Below are positions 19,275 to 27,174 of a stretch of 37,746 nt of DNA, piece after piece. This DNA is from Halieaceae bacterium (GTDB lineage: Bacteria; Pseudomonadota; Gammaproteobacteria; Pseudomonadales; Halieaceae). The notes beneath the pieces are model-generated. The model saw nothing but the letters and a program-made list of their open reading frames with translations. It was not told the origin of the DNA and made no database searches. The stretch covers positions 1 to 37,746 of the forward strand of contig JASJBK010000024.1 in the NCBI GenBank assembly GCA_030066555.1. Reading direction: 5' to 3'. The stretch's first letter is position 1. Each line of letters starts with the position of its first letter. The translations under genes were made by a program, and so were the position numbers.

Positions 19275-20556
19275 GCGTCTGGCAGCCGGTCTCTTTTTCC
19301 AGGGCTGCACGCTGTGGATGCTTGGCGGGCTGGTAGCACCGGCCGCCATGGCACAAACCCAGATACTGGATTCCGTGGTCGCCATCGTCGAGGACGATGT
19401 GATCATGGCCAGTGAGCTGCGCCGCCGCCTGGCGCTGGTGAACGAAGGCTTGGAGCGCCAGGGTCGCGAGGCGCCCCCGCAGGATGTACTGGTACGCGAA
19501 ACCCTGGACCGGCTGATCCTGGAGAGCATCCAGCTGCAGATGGGGCGGCGGGCGGGCGTTCGCATCAGCGATGCCCAGCTCAATGATTCCATCACGCGGA
19601 TCGCAGCGCGCAATGGCATGAACCTGGAGCAGTTCCGCCAACAGCTTGAGACCGACGGACGCTCCTACCAGGCCATGCGTGAGGACGTGCGGCGTGAGTT
19701 CGTCATCCAGCGCGTACAGCAGGGCAACGTCAACCAGCGGGTGCAGATTACCGACGAGGAAGTGGAGAACTTCCTCGAATCCGAGGAAGGCAAGCAGCTC
19801 ACAGCCGAGGAATACCACCTGGTACACGCCTTGCTGGCGGTCTCCGGTGAACCGGGTTCCGCCGAGGACCAGGCCGTGGCGGAACAGATCAACGCCCTCT
19901 ATACCCGCATCGCCGCAGGCGAGAATTTCGACGAGGTTGTCGGCGGCAGCGGCCTGCCCTTCCAGGGCGGCGATCTCGGCTGGCGCTCGCGTGACAACCT
20001 GCCCAGCCTGTTCGCCGACGTTGCGCCCGGCCTCAAGGTGGGTGAAACCGCCGCTCCCATTCGCAGCGCCAGCGGCTATCACCTGGTATTCCTGGCCGAG
20101 AAACGCGGCGGCGAGATGCTGGTGCAGCAGACCAAGGTGCGCCATATCCTGCTCAAGCCGTCGGCGATTCGCAGCTCTGAGGAAACCCGCGAACTGGCCC
20201 GCGAGCTGCGCGAAGACATTATCGGCGGTGAAGACTTCGGCGCATTGGCGCGGGAGTACTCCGAAGATATCGGCACCGCCGCGGAGGGCGGCGACCTCGG
20301 CTGGACCACACCGGGCCAGATGGTGCCGGAGTTCGAGAACATCATGAACTCCACCGAGCTGAACAGCATTTCCCAGCCTTTCGAGAGCCAGTATGGCTGG
20401 CACATCCTCGAAGTGGTGGAGCGCCGCCAGGAAGACCTTTCCAGCATGGTGGTCAGCAACCGCGCCCGCGAGATGCTGCACAAGCGCAAGTACCAGGAAG
20501 AACTCGATGCCTGGCTGCGCAAGATCCGGGATGAGGCTTTCATCGACATCAAGTGA
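19264..20556 (+). CDS. surA: Periplasmic chaperone / peptidyl-prolyl isomerase SurA
   Basis: SurA escorts outer-membrane proteins, including LptD, to the Bam complex. The 430-residue protein (E. coli 428) begins at a GTG at 19264 inside the lptD end, with GAGGA upstream. A signal peptide ends near residue 30 (AAMA before QTQ). The N-terminal chaperone domain is followed by two parvulin (PPIC) domains, recognisable by GGDLGWRS (about residue 240) and [16 protein letters not shown] (about 345), and the C-terminal helix. Neighbours lptD and pdxA match the standard gammaproteobacterial order. Confidence 0.97.
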   Translation: MIYKRLAAGLFFQGCTLWMLGGLVAPAAMAQTQILDSVVAIVEDDVIMASELRRRLALVNEGLERQGREAPPQDVLVRETLDRLILESIQLQMGRRAGVRISDAQLNDSITRIAARNGMNLEQFRQQLETDGRSYQAMREDVRREFVIQRVQQGNVNQRVQITDEEVENFLESEEGKQLTAEEYHLVHALLAVSGEPGSAEDQAVAEQINALYTRIAAGENFDEVVGGSGLPFQGGDLGWRSRDNLPSLFADVAPGLKVGETAAPIRSASGYHLVFLAEKRGGEMLVQQTKVRHILLKPSAIRSSEETRELARELREDIIGGEDFGALAREYSEDIGTAAEGGDLGWTTPGQMVPEFENIMNSTELNSISQPFESQYGWHILEVVERRQEDLSSMVVSNRAREMLHKRKYQEELDAWLRKIRDEAFIDIK

Positions 20557-21542
20557 TGCCCTGCCAGCGTATTGCCATCAGCTCCGGAGAGCCCGCCGGC
20601 ATCGGGCCTGACCTGCTGGTACAGCTGGCTCAGCACCCACATGCCGACCAGTTGGTGGTCCTGGGCGACCCAAGCCTGCTGGAAGCCCGCGCCCGCCTGC
20701 TCGGCCTGCCGCTGCAGCTGCGACCCTTCGATGCCGGCCTGGCGCCAGAACCCCAGCAGGCGGGCAGCCTGCAGGTTTTGCCCGTGGCGCTGGCCAAGCC
20801 CGCGGAGCCGGGCCAGCTCGACGTTCTCAATGCGCCCTACGTGCTGGAGATACTGCGTCGCGGCTGCCAGGGGTGCCTGGACGGCGAATTTGATGCCCTG
20901 GTCACGGCGCCGGTACAGAAGTCCATCATCAACGACGCCGGCATCAGCTTTTCCGGGCACACCGAGTTCCTGGCCGAGGCCTGCGCTGCAAAGCAGGTGG
21001 TCATGCTGCTGGCGGCCGGCAGCCTGAGGGTGGCGCTGGCGACCACTCACTTGCCGCTGGCCGCGGTAGCCGATGCCATCACGCCCGAGCGGATCGAATC
21101 GATACTGCGGGTGCTGCACGACGACCTGCAAAGGCGCTTTGCCATAAGCGAGCCGCGCATCGCCGTGCTGGGACTCAATCCCCATGCCGGTGAGAGCGGC
21201 CACCTGGGCCGTGAAGAGATCGAGGTGATCAGCCCGGTACTCGAGCGCTTGCGAGCTGAAGGCATGGTCCTGGCGGGGCCACTACCAGCTGACACAGCGT
21301 TTACGCCCCGCGTGCTGGACAGCTGCGACGCGGTGCTTGCCATGTTTCACGATCAGGGCCTGCCGGTACTGAAGTACGCGGGATTCGGCCAGGCCGTCAA
21401 CGTCACCCTCGGCCTGCCGATCGTGCGCACTTCTGTTGACCACGGCACGGCCCTGGAGCTTGCCGGCCGCGGCGGCGCCGACGCGGGCAGCCTGACCGAA
21501 GCACTGGCGCTGGCCAGCCAGCTGGCCAGCCATCGGCAATGA
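20556..21542 (+). CDS. pdxA: 4-hydroxythreonine-4-phosphate dehydrogenase
   Basis: PdxA oxidises 4-phosphohydroxy-L-threonine in the DXP-dependent pyridoxal phosphate pathway. I start it at the ATG at 20556, which shares a base with the surA stop (TGATG); the GTG immediately upstream adds one residue. The 328-residue protein has [11 protein letters not shown] at the N-terminus and the three metal-binding histidines His165 (TTHLPL), His210 (GLNPHAGE) and His265 (MFHDQG). The stop overlaps rsmA by four bases (ATGA), so surA-pdxA-rsmA are translationally coupled. Confidence 0.96.
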   Translation: MPCQRIAISSGEPAGIGPDLLVQLAQHPHADQLVVLGDPSLLEARARLLGLPLQLRPFDAGLAPEPQQAGSLQVLPVALAKPAEPGQLDVLNAPYVLEILRRGCQGCLDGEFDALVTAPVQKSIINDAGISFSGHTEFLAEACAAKQVVMLLAAGSLRVALATTHLPLAAVADAITPERIESILRVLHDDLQRRFAISEPRIAVLGLNPHAGESGHLGREEIEVISPVLERLRAEGMVLAGPLPADTAFTPRVLDSCDAVLAMFHDQGLPVLKYAGFGQAVNVTLGLPIVRTSVDHGTALELAGRGGADAGSLTEALALASQLASHRQ

Positions 21543-22336
21543 GCCCGGGACCGACCGCCAAAGCCCACCAGCCGCGCAAGCGCTTCGGGCAGAATTTCCT
21601 GCACGACCCGGGCGTCATCGACCGCATTATCGGCAGTATTGCGCCGGCCCCCGGCCAGCACCTGGTGGAGATTGGACCGGGCCAGGGCGCACTGACCGAG
21701 GGCCTGCTGGCCAGCGGCGCCCGACTCGACGTGGTCGAACTGGACCGGGACCTGGTGCCGCAATTGCAGGACCGCTTTGGCGCCAATCCGCTGTTCAGGC
21801 TGTACGAGGGCGATGCACTGAAGCTCGATTTCAGTAGCCTGGTCGACGACAGCCAACTGCGCGTGGTTGGCAACTTGCCCTATAACATCTCAACGCCACT
21901 GATATTCCACCTGCTGTCGTTTGCCGGGCAGATAAAGGACATGCACTTCATGCTGCAGCGCGAGGTGGTGCAGCGGCTGGCGGCAGAGCCGGGCGGCAAG
22001 TCCTGGGGCAAGCTCGGAGTCATGGCCCAGTACCACTGTCGGGTAGACGCCCTGTTCGACGTGCCACCGGGCGCCTTCAATCCGCCGCCGAAGGTTGTGT
22101 CCGCCATCGTGCGACTGCAACCCCGGCAACAGGCTCCAGACCCGGAGCGCGAAAAACGCCTGCGCCAGGTGGTCAGCGCGGCGTTTTCCCAGCGTCGAAA
22201 AACCCTGCGCAATACCTTGCGCGATCTGGTTGACGTGCAACAATTAGAGCAGCTTGGGATATCCCCAACCGCGAGGGCGGAAACCCTGACCCTGGAACAG
22301 TTCCTTGCCATCGCCGACACGCTGGCAAGCCAATAA
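21539..22336 (+). CDS. rsmA: 16S rRNA dimethyladenosine transferase
   Basis: RsmA (KsgA) dimethylates two adjacent adenosines near the 3' end of 16S rRNA and acts as a late 30S assembly checkpoint. The 265-residue protein contains [10 protein letters not shown], the SAM-binding [18 protein letters not shown] and the catalytic NLPYNIST (NLPY at 112-115). The start overlaps pdxA. In most relatives apaG follows; here apaH comes next after only 27 bases. Confidence 0.97.
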   Translation: MSPGPTAKAHQPRKRFGQNFLHDPGVIDRIIGSIAPAPGQHLVEIGPGQGALTEGLLASGARLDVVELDRDLVPQLQDRFGANPLFRLYEGDALKLDFSSLVDDSQLRVVGNLPYNISTPLIFHLLSFAGQIKDMHFMLQREVVQRLAAEPGGKSWGKLGVMAQYHCRVDALFDVPPGAFNPPPKVVSAIVRLQPRQQAPDPEREKRLRQVVSAAFSQRRKTLRNTLRDLVDVQQLEQLGISPTARAETLTLEQFLAIADTLASQ

Positions 22337-22363
22337 GAGTAAACACGTACAACAAGAAACTGT

Positions 22364-23167
22364 ATGGCGACGTATGCGGTAGGGGACATCCAGGGGTGCC
22401 TTGAACCCCTGAAATGCCTGCTAAAGAAGGCCAGCTTCAACTGGGATCGCGACCGCCTGTGGATGGTCGGCGACCTGGTCAATCGCGGTCCGGACTCCCT
22501 GCGTACCCTGCGCTATGTCTACAAGCGTCGCGACAACATCACCTGCGTACTCGGCAATCACGACCTGCACCTGCTGGCAGTCGCCAACGGCCTGTGCAAG
22601 AAAAGCCGCTCCGACACCCTCGACAAGATTCTCATCGCCCACGATCGCGATGAACTGTTGCGCTGGCTGCGCCACCGGCCGCTGATCCACACCGAGGACG
22701 AGTACACGCTGGTCCACGCCGGCATCCCACACATATGGACGCTGGAGGACGCCCACGAGTACGCGGCCGAAGTCGAGGCTGCCTTGCGCGGCCCGGAGTG
22801 GCGCAAGTTCCTGTCCCGCATGTACGGCAACTCGCCACGACGCTGGAACGATGCCCTGGTGGGCTACCCGCGCCTGCGCACCATCACCAACTACCTGACA
22901 CGCATGCGCTTCCTGTACGCCAACGGCCAACTGGACCTGCAGAGCAAGGGCCTGGTACCCAACCCCGGGCGCAACGTGGCGCCCTGGTTCAGCTATACCC
23001 AGCGCGAGACCCACAACCAGAACATCATCTTCGGACACTGGGCGGCCCTGCAGGGCCAGGCCAGAGGCGACCACCTGTTTGCCATGGACACCGGCTGTGT
23101 ATGGGGTAACACCCTGTCGATGTACTGCCTCGACACCGGTGAGTGGTACAGCTGCGACTGTTCCTGA
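22364..23167 (+). CDS. apaH: Symmetrical bis(5'-nucleosyl)-tetraphosphatase
   Basis: ApaH hydrolyses diadenosine tetraphosphate to two ADP and removes Np4 caps from RNA. The 267-residue protein has the three phosphoesterase motifs in order: GDIQG (7-11), GDLVNRG (36-42) and GNHD (64-67), then HAGIPHIW and the C-terminal FGHWAAL. The length matches E. coli ApaH (about 280). It follows rsmA directly with apaG absent. cca starts 13 bases after its stop, so it may share its transcript. Confidence 0.97.
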   Translation: MATYAVGDIQGCLEPLKCLLKKASFNWDRDRLWMVGDLVNRGPDSLRTLRYVYKRRDNITCVLGNHDLHLLAVANGLCKKSRSDTLDKILIAHDRDELLRWLRHRPLIHTEDEYTLVHAGIPHIWTLEDAHEYAAEVEAALRGPEWRKFLSRMYGNSPRRWNDALVGYPRLRTITNYLTRMRFLYANGQLDLQSKGLVPNPGRNVAPWFSYTQRETHNQNIIFGHWAALQGQARGDHLFAMDTGCVWGNTLSMYCLDTGEWYSCDCS

Positions 23168-23180
23168 ATAATCCCTGCCC

Positions 23181-24254
23181 ATGAAAACCTATCTGGTAGG
23201 CGGCGCAGTACGCGACCGACTTCTCGACCTGCCCGTGCACGAGCGCGACTGGGTAGTGGTGGGCGCCACCCCCGAGGAGCTGCTGGAGCAGGGCTTCCGC
23301 CAGGTGGGCCGCGATTTCCCGGTGTTCCTTCACCCCGAGAGCGGCGACGAGTATGCGCTGGCGCGCACCGAGCGCAAGGCCGGCCGAGGCCATACCGGCT
23401 TCGAAGTGCACAGCGACCCCTCGGTCACCCTGGAACAAGACCTCATGCGCCGCGACCTGACCGTCAACGCCATGGCCGAGACTGATCATGGCGAGCTGAT
23501 CGACCCCTACGGCGGGCAGGCCGACCTCGCGGCCCGGCGACTGCGCCATGTCTCGCCGGCCTTCGTGGAAGACCCGCTGCGGGTGCTGCGGGTGGCGCGC
23601 TTTGCCGCCTACCTGCACCACCTGGGATTCACCGTCGACAGTGACACTCTGGCCCTGATGCGCAGCCTGTCAGAGAGCGGCGAACTGGCGACCCTGTCCG
23701 CCGAGCGCATCTGGAACGAAATGGCGCGGGCCCTGCAAACAGGCAATCCGGAGGAATTTCTCGCGGTGCTGGAAGCCTGCGGTGCAGACAAGGCGCTGCT
23801 ACCGGAACTCAGCGCGGCACCGGGGGCGCGGGACCACCTGGGTCGAGCCACCGCCGCCAACGCCGAGCCCGAGATTCGCTTTGCCGCGCTGTGCTCCGGG
23901 CTGGAGAGGGACCAGGTCGAGGCTCTCTGCGAGCGGCTCCATGCGCCCAACCGTTTCAGGGAACTGGCGGTGCAATGGGCCACCCAGGAACAATCCCTGA
24001 GAGGACCCGCGCAACTGGACGCTGCCGGGCGACTGCAGGTACTGGAGAAGACCGATGCCTTTCGGCGCCCGGAACGTTTCGCTCAGCTGCTGGATACGCT
24101 TGGCGCCATGCACCCGGAAGCTGACGCCGACTTCTGGCGCAATGCCCTGGCCGCCTGCAAGGAAGTGGATATAGCCGCCATTGCCGTCGCCGGCGTTTCC
24201 GGTAGAGAGGTCGGCATGCGGCTGCGCGCGGAAAGGATGAAACGCCTCGGCTAG
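23181..24254 (+). CDS. cca: CCA-adding tRNA nucleotidyltransferase
   Basis: The enzyme builds or repairs the 3' CCA end of tRNAs. The 357-residue protein is a class II nucleotidyltransferase with GGAVRDRLL (7-15), the metal-binding Glu21-x-Asp23 pair before Trp24, RRDLTVNAMA and EDPLRVLRVARFAAYL. It is shorter than E. coli Cca (412): the C-terminal HD phosphohydrolase motif (HDLGKG in E. coli) is not present, the equivalent place reading LCSGLERDQ. Nucleotide addition should be retained but the phosphatase activity is presumably lost. Its stop shares a CTAG with the stop of the convergent folK gene. Confidence 0.95.
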   Translation: MKTYLVGGAVRDRLLDLPVHERDWVVVGATPEELLEQGFRQVGRDFPVFLHPESGDEYALARTERKAGRGHTGFEVHSDPSVTLEQDLMRRDLTVNAMAETDHGELIDPYGGQADLAARRLRHVSPAFVEDPLRVLRVARFAAYLHHLGFTVDSDTLALMRSLSESGELATLSAERIWNEMARALQTGNPEEFLAVLEACGADKALLPELSAAPGARDHLGRATAANAEPEIRFAALCSGLERDQVEALCERLHAPNRFRELAVQWATQEQSLRGPAQLDAAGRLQVLEKTDAFRRPERFAQLLDTLGAMHPEADADFWRNALAACKEVDIAAIAVAGVSGREVGMRLRAERMKRLG

Positions 24255-24775
24255 CCCAGGCAGGCCGTCAGCGGCAGTTGCCGGCCACCCCAGTCGAATT
24301 CAACGCCCTGCACCGGCTGCATACTGTCAGCGAGCCGCCGCCATAGTTCCGAGAACTTCTCGTCGCCGCCCGGCAGCAGGACCTCCGGGGCCAGCTCGGC
24401 CAGCGGCGCCAGCACATAGGCATTCTCGAGGATTTCAGCACGCGGCAGCTCGATGCCGTCGACAATACCGCAACTGTCGCCGTAGCAGAGGATATCGAGA
24501 TCCAGGGTGCGTGAACTGAATCGACTCGCATCCCGCGGCCGGCCCATGCGGTATTCCATCTGCCGCAGGTAGCGCGCCAGAGGCGCCAGTTCGATATCGG
24601 TCTCAAGTTCGACGGCGAGATTGTAAAAGGCGGGGCCGTCGAAACCGAGGGCAGCGCTTTCATACACGGACGATACACGCCGGAGGTCGAAATCGGCCTG
24701 CAGGTTATCGAGGCCGGTGCGGATATTGGCGTCGCGATCGATATTGCTGCCCACGCCCAGGTAAACCCGGGTCAT
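24251..24775 (-). CDS. folK: 2-amino-4-hydroxy-6-hydroxymethyldihydropteridine pyrophosphokinase
   Basis: HPPK transfers pyrophosphate from ATP to hydroxymethyl-dihydropterin in folate synthesis. The 174-residue protein has LGVGSNIDRDANI at the N-terminus, the substrate-binding YNLAVELET, and SSRTLDLDIL with metal ligands Asp92 and Asp94. The ATG overlaps the folB stop by four bases (ATGA), so the two folate enzymes are translationally coupled. The 3' end overlaps the end of cca by four bases. Confidence 0.95.
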   Translation of the reverse strand: MTRVYLGVGSNIDRDANIRTGLDNLQADFDLRRVSSVYESAALGFDGPAFYNLAVELETDIELAPLARYLRQMEYRMGRPRDASRFSSRTLDLDILCYGDSCGIVDGIELPRAEILENAYVLAPLAELAPEVLLPGGDEKFSELWRRLADSMQPVQGVEFDWGGRQLPLTACLG

Positions 24776-25128
24776 GGGCGCGTGCCGCGCTCGATCTGCA
24801 CGCCCACCTCACTGGCTGTGATCACGGCGCCGGGTTTGCCGACCTTCAGGCGCAGCCAATTCACACCGAACTCTGTTTGGATCATGGCCGCGGCTTCCTC
24901 AGCCAGGGTTTCCAGCAGCCGATAGCGACCGTCGCGGATAAACCCGCGCACGCGCTCAGCCAGCGCCGAGTAATCCACGGTCAGGTCGAGGTCATCGGTG
25001 GCGGCCACGGCGGCTACATCCACCGCCACTTCCAGTTGCAGGACCAGGCGCTGGGGTACCTCGCGTTCCCAGGGGTGTATGCCGATGATGGCCTCCACCA
25101 CCAGGTCGCTGAGAAACACCCGGTCCAT
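24772..25128 (-). CDS. folB: Dihydroneopterin aldolase
   Basis: FolB cleaves dihydroneopterin to the substrate of FolK. I start it at the ATG complementary to 25126-25128, giving 118 residues beginning MDRVFLSDLVVEAIIGIHPWE; the longer frame would read into tsaD. Family residues Glu22 (WERE), Tyr53 (VDYSALAERV), Glu73 (LLETLAEE) and Lys98 (GKPGA) are present. The start is one base after the tsaD stop. plsY, which usually lies between folB and tsaD in Pseudomonas-like genomes, is absent. Confidence 0.95.
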   Translation of the reverse strand: MDRVFLSDLVVEAIIGIHPWEREVPQRLVLQLEVAVDVAAVAATDDLDLTVDYSALAERVRGFIRDGRYRLLETLAEEAAAMIQTEFGVNWLRLKVGKPGAVITASEVGVQIERGTRP

Positions 25129-25129
25129 A

Positions 25130-26170
25130 TCAGGCGGCCTGGGAAGCACCGCCCAGCGGCGGCAATTCGTCCAGCGGCCAGCGCGGCCGCACCGCCGCAT
25201 CGGTGGGGTCCACCTCGCCCGCCAGCAGGCGCTGGCAGCCCGCGTAGGCAATCATCGCACCGTTATCAGTGCAGAACCGCAGTCCCGGGTAGAACACCTG
25301 GCCCCCCAGTTTGGCCAGGGCCTCCTTGAGCTGGCGCCGCAGTTCCTTGTTGGCGCTGACGCCACCGGCGATCACCAGGGTATCGAGGCCTTCCTGTTCC
25401 AGCGCACGCCGGCACTTGATCACCAGGGTATCGACCACCGCCTGCTGGAAGGCACAGGCAATGTCGGCGCGGGTCTGCTCGTCGGCCTGGTCACGGCCTC
25501 CCACAGACTCCAGGGTGGTCAGTGTGTGGGTCTTGAGGCCGCTGAAACTGAAATCCAGACCCGGCTTGCGGGTCATGGGGCGTGGGAAGTCGAACCGCGA
25601 CAGGTTGCCTGACTCGGCCAGTCGCGCCACGTGGGGCCCGCCCGGGTAGGGTTCACCGAGCATCTTGGCAGTCTTGTCGAAGGCCTCGCCGGCGGCATCG
25701 TCTACCGATTCGCCCAGCATCTTGTACTCACCGATGCCGTCCACCCGCACCAGCTGGGTATGACCGCCGGACACCAGCAGCGCAACGAAGGGATAGTCAG
25801 GGCGCTCGTCTTCCAGCATCGGCGCCAACAGGTGTCCTTCCATGTGGTGCACACCCAGCACCGGCACCCCCCAGCCCAGGGCCAGGGAACGCGCCAGGGT
25901 GGCGCCCACCATCAGCGCACCGACCAGGCCGGGGCCTGCCGTGTAGGCCACCGCATCGGGGCGCTCACTGCCGGCCTCAGCCAGCACCTGCTGCACCAGC
26001 GGCAGCGACTTGCGCACGTGGTCGCGGGAGGCCAGCTCCGGCACAACGCCACCATACTCCTTGTGCACCTCTACCTGGCTGTAAAGCGCATCCGCCAGCA
26101 GGCCGCGCTCGCTGTCATAGAGGGCGATACCGGTTTCGTCGCAGGAGGTTTCCAGGCCCAGTACACGCAT
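25130..26170 (-). CDS. tsaD: tRNA threonylcarbamoyladenosine synthase subunit TsaD
   Basis: TsaD, with TsaB, TsaC and TsaE, makes the t6A37 modification in ANN-decoding tRNAs, including the CAU tRNA seen later in this window. The 346-residue protein has [13 protein letters not shown], the metal-binding HMEGH (109-113), [19 protein letters not shown] and [12 protein letters not shown]. It is divergent from rpsU across 181 bases, the conserved gammaproteobacterial layout, and heads the tsaD-folB-folK leftward group. Confidence 0.97.
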   Translation of the reverse strand: MRVLGLETSCDETGIALYDSERGLLADALYSQVEVHKEYGGVVPELASRDHVRKSLPLVQQVLAEAGSERPDAVAYTAGPGLVGALMVGATLARSLALGWGVPVLGVHHMEGHLLAPMLEDERPDYPFVALLVSGGHTQLVRVDGIGEYKMLGESVDDAAGEAFDKTAKMLGEPYPGGPHVARLAESGNLSRFDFPRPMTRKPGLDFSFSGLKTHTLTTLESVGGRDQADEQTRADIACAFQQAVVDTLVIKCRRALEQEGLDTLVIAGGVSANKELRRQLKEALAKLGGQVFYPGLRFCTDNGAMIAYAGCQRLLAGEVDPTDAAVRPRWPLDELPPLGGASQAA

Positions 26171-26250
26171 GGTTTGGCTTCCGGTTTGAACAGAGGCGGG
26201 ATAATAATGGACGACCCTGCGCGAGGCCAGTTCGGTGTCGAAATCTTGCT

Positions 26251-26279
26251 TTGCATTCTCCCCGGCTTGGGTATAAAAT
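26251..26279 (+). promoter_or_regulatory. Candidate rpsU operon promoter with GC-rich discriminator
   Basis: TTGCAT (26251-26256) and TAAAAT (26274-26279) are spaced by 17 bases. The -10 is immediately followed by GCGCGCCC, the type of GC-rich discriminator found in promoters repressed by ppGpp/DksA. The predicted start near 26286 leaves a 66-base leader before rpsU. Confidence 0.5.
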
Positions 26280-26293
26280 GCGCGCCCTTTGTG

Positions 26294-26324
26294 GTTGGAG
26301 GCCTTGAAATTCGCGGCCTCCAGC
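26294..26324 (+). promoter_or_regulatory. Leader stem-loop upstream of rpsU
   Basis: GGAGGCC (26297-26303) and GGCCTCC (26315-26321) form a perfect seven-base stem that can be extended to about ten pairs, with an 11-base loop. It falls inside the predicted 5' leader and is followed by AGCAGATTTTACTGG, which has only a four-T run. It could be an attenuator, an S21 autoregulatory site or an mRNA-stabilising hairpin; the sequence does not decide which. Confidence 0.55.
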
Positions 26325-26351
26325 AGATTTTACTGGACAGGTGTGAACTGA

Positions 26352-26567
26352 ATGCCCTCTATCAAGATTAAGGAAAACGAGCCGTTTGATATTGCGCTCC
26401 GTCGCTTCAAGCGCTCCTGCGAAAAGGCCGGTATCCTGGCCGAAGTTCGCAAGCGCGAGCACTACGAAAAGCCCACCACCGTGCGCAAGCGCGCCGCCGC
26501 GGCTGCCGTGAAGCGTCACGCGAAGAAAATGTCCCGGGAAAACAAGAAGCGCGTTCGCCTGTACTAA
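26352..26567 (+). CDS. rpsU: 30S ribosomal protein S21
   Basis: S21 is a small, very basic protein of the 30S platform that promotes mRNA base-pairing with the 16S 3' end. The 71-residue sequence [20 protein letters not shown]... ending KKRVRLY is a textbook S21. It opens the macromolecular synthesis operon (rpsU, yqeY, dnaG, rpoD). The stop codon TAA is within a seven-base inverted repeat, which may reduce read-through into downstream genes as the T1 terminator does in E. coli. Confidence 0.99.
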   Translation: MPSIKIKENEPFDIALRRFKRSCEKAGILAEVRKREHYEKPTTVRKRAAAAAVKRHAKKMSRENKKRVRLY

Positions 26568-26582
26568 GCAGGCGGCTGCTTA
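26565..26582 (+). terminator. Hairpin overlapping the rpsU stop codon
   Basis: TAAGCAG (26565-26571) and CTGCTTA (26576-26582) form a perfect seven-base stem with a GCGG loop. The first arm begins with the rpsU stop. No T-run follows, so it is more likely a stability or partial-termination element than a strong intrinsic terminator. Its place matches the rpsU-dnaG attenuating terminator known in E. coli. Confidence 0.4.
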
Positions 26583-26601
26583 GTCACGAGACGCTGCGCG
26601 T

Positions 26602-27057
26602 ATGAGCGCTTCTCCACTCAAGGACGACATACAGGCCGCGATGAAAGCGGCCATGCGGGCCAGGGATAAAGCCCGCCTCCAGACCATTCGCCTGATCCAG
26701 GCTGAATTCAAACGCATAGAAGTCGACGAGCGCATCGAGCTGGATGACGCCCGGGTGCTGGCCGTGCTCGACAAGATGGTCAAGCAGCGCCGCGACTCGG
26801 CCCAGCAGTTCGAAGATGCCGGCCGCAACGAGCTGGCCGAGCAGGAAAACTACGAGATCGGCGTGATCCAGGAATTCCTGCCCCAGCAGCTCTCCGAAGC
26901 CGAAATTATCGCCCTGGTGGACGAGGCTATCGCCAGTGTCGACGCCGAGGGCATGCAGGCCATGGGCCCGGTGATGGGCCAGCTCAAGCCCAAGCTTCAG
27001 GGCCGCGCCGACATGGGCCAGGTCAGCGGACTGGTCAAGCAGCGCCTGCAGGGCTGA
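26602..27057 (+). CDS. GatB/YqeY domain protein
   Basis: The 151-residue protein belongs to the GatB/YqeY family: N-terminal helix MSASPLKDDIQAAMKAAMRA, then YEIGVIQEFLPQQLSEAEI and C-terminal QGRADMGQVSGLVKQRL. The domain resembles the tRNA-binding tail domain of the GatB amidotransferase subunit, but its free-standing role is unknown. Its position between rpsU and dnaG is conserved in Pseudomonas and relatives. It starts 34 bases after rpsU and ends 117 bases before dnaG. Confidence 0.93.
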   Translation: MSASPLKDDIQAAMKAAMRARDKARLQTIRLIQAEFKRIEVDERIELDDARVLAVLDKMVKQRRDSAQQFEDAGRNELAEQENYEIGVIQEFLPQQLSEAEIIALVDEAIASVDAEGMQAMGPVMGQLKPKLQGRADMGQVSGLVKQRLQG

Positions 27058-27070
27058 GCTAAAGTCCGCG

Positions 27071-27087
27071 GCCGGCTGTCAGCCGGC
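27071..27087. terminator. GC-rich hairpin downstream of the yqeY gene
   Basis: GCCGGCT (27071-27077) and AGCCGGC (27081-27087) form a perfect seven-base stem with a three-base loop. It is followed by TACACTTT rather than a true T-run. It may weaken transcription into dnaG or mark an RNA processing site. Confidence 0.45.
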
Positions 27088-27174
27088 TACACTTTCCGAT
27101 AGACCTTGACCTTACCTGTAAACTTTTCAGGGACGGGTGCAGTTTCATAGCGTACCTCCCAGGGCAGTGAGCAC

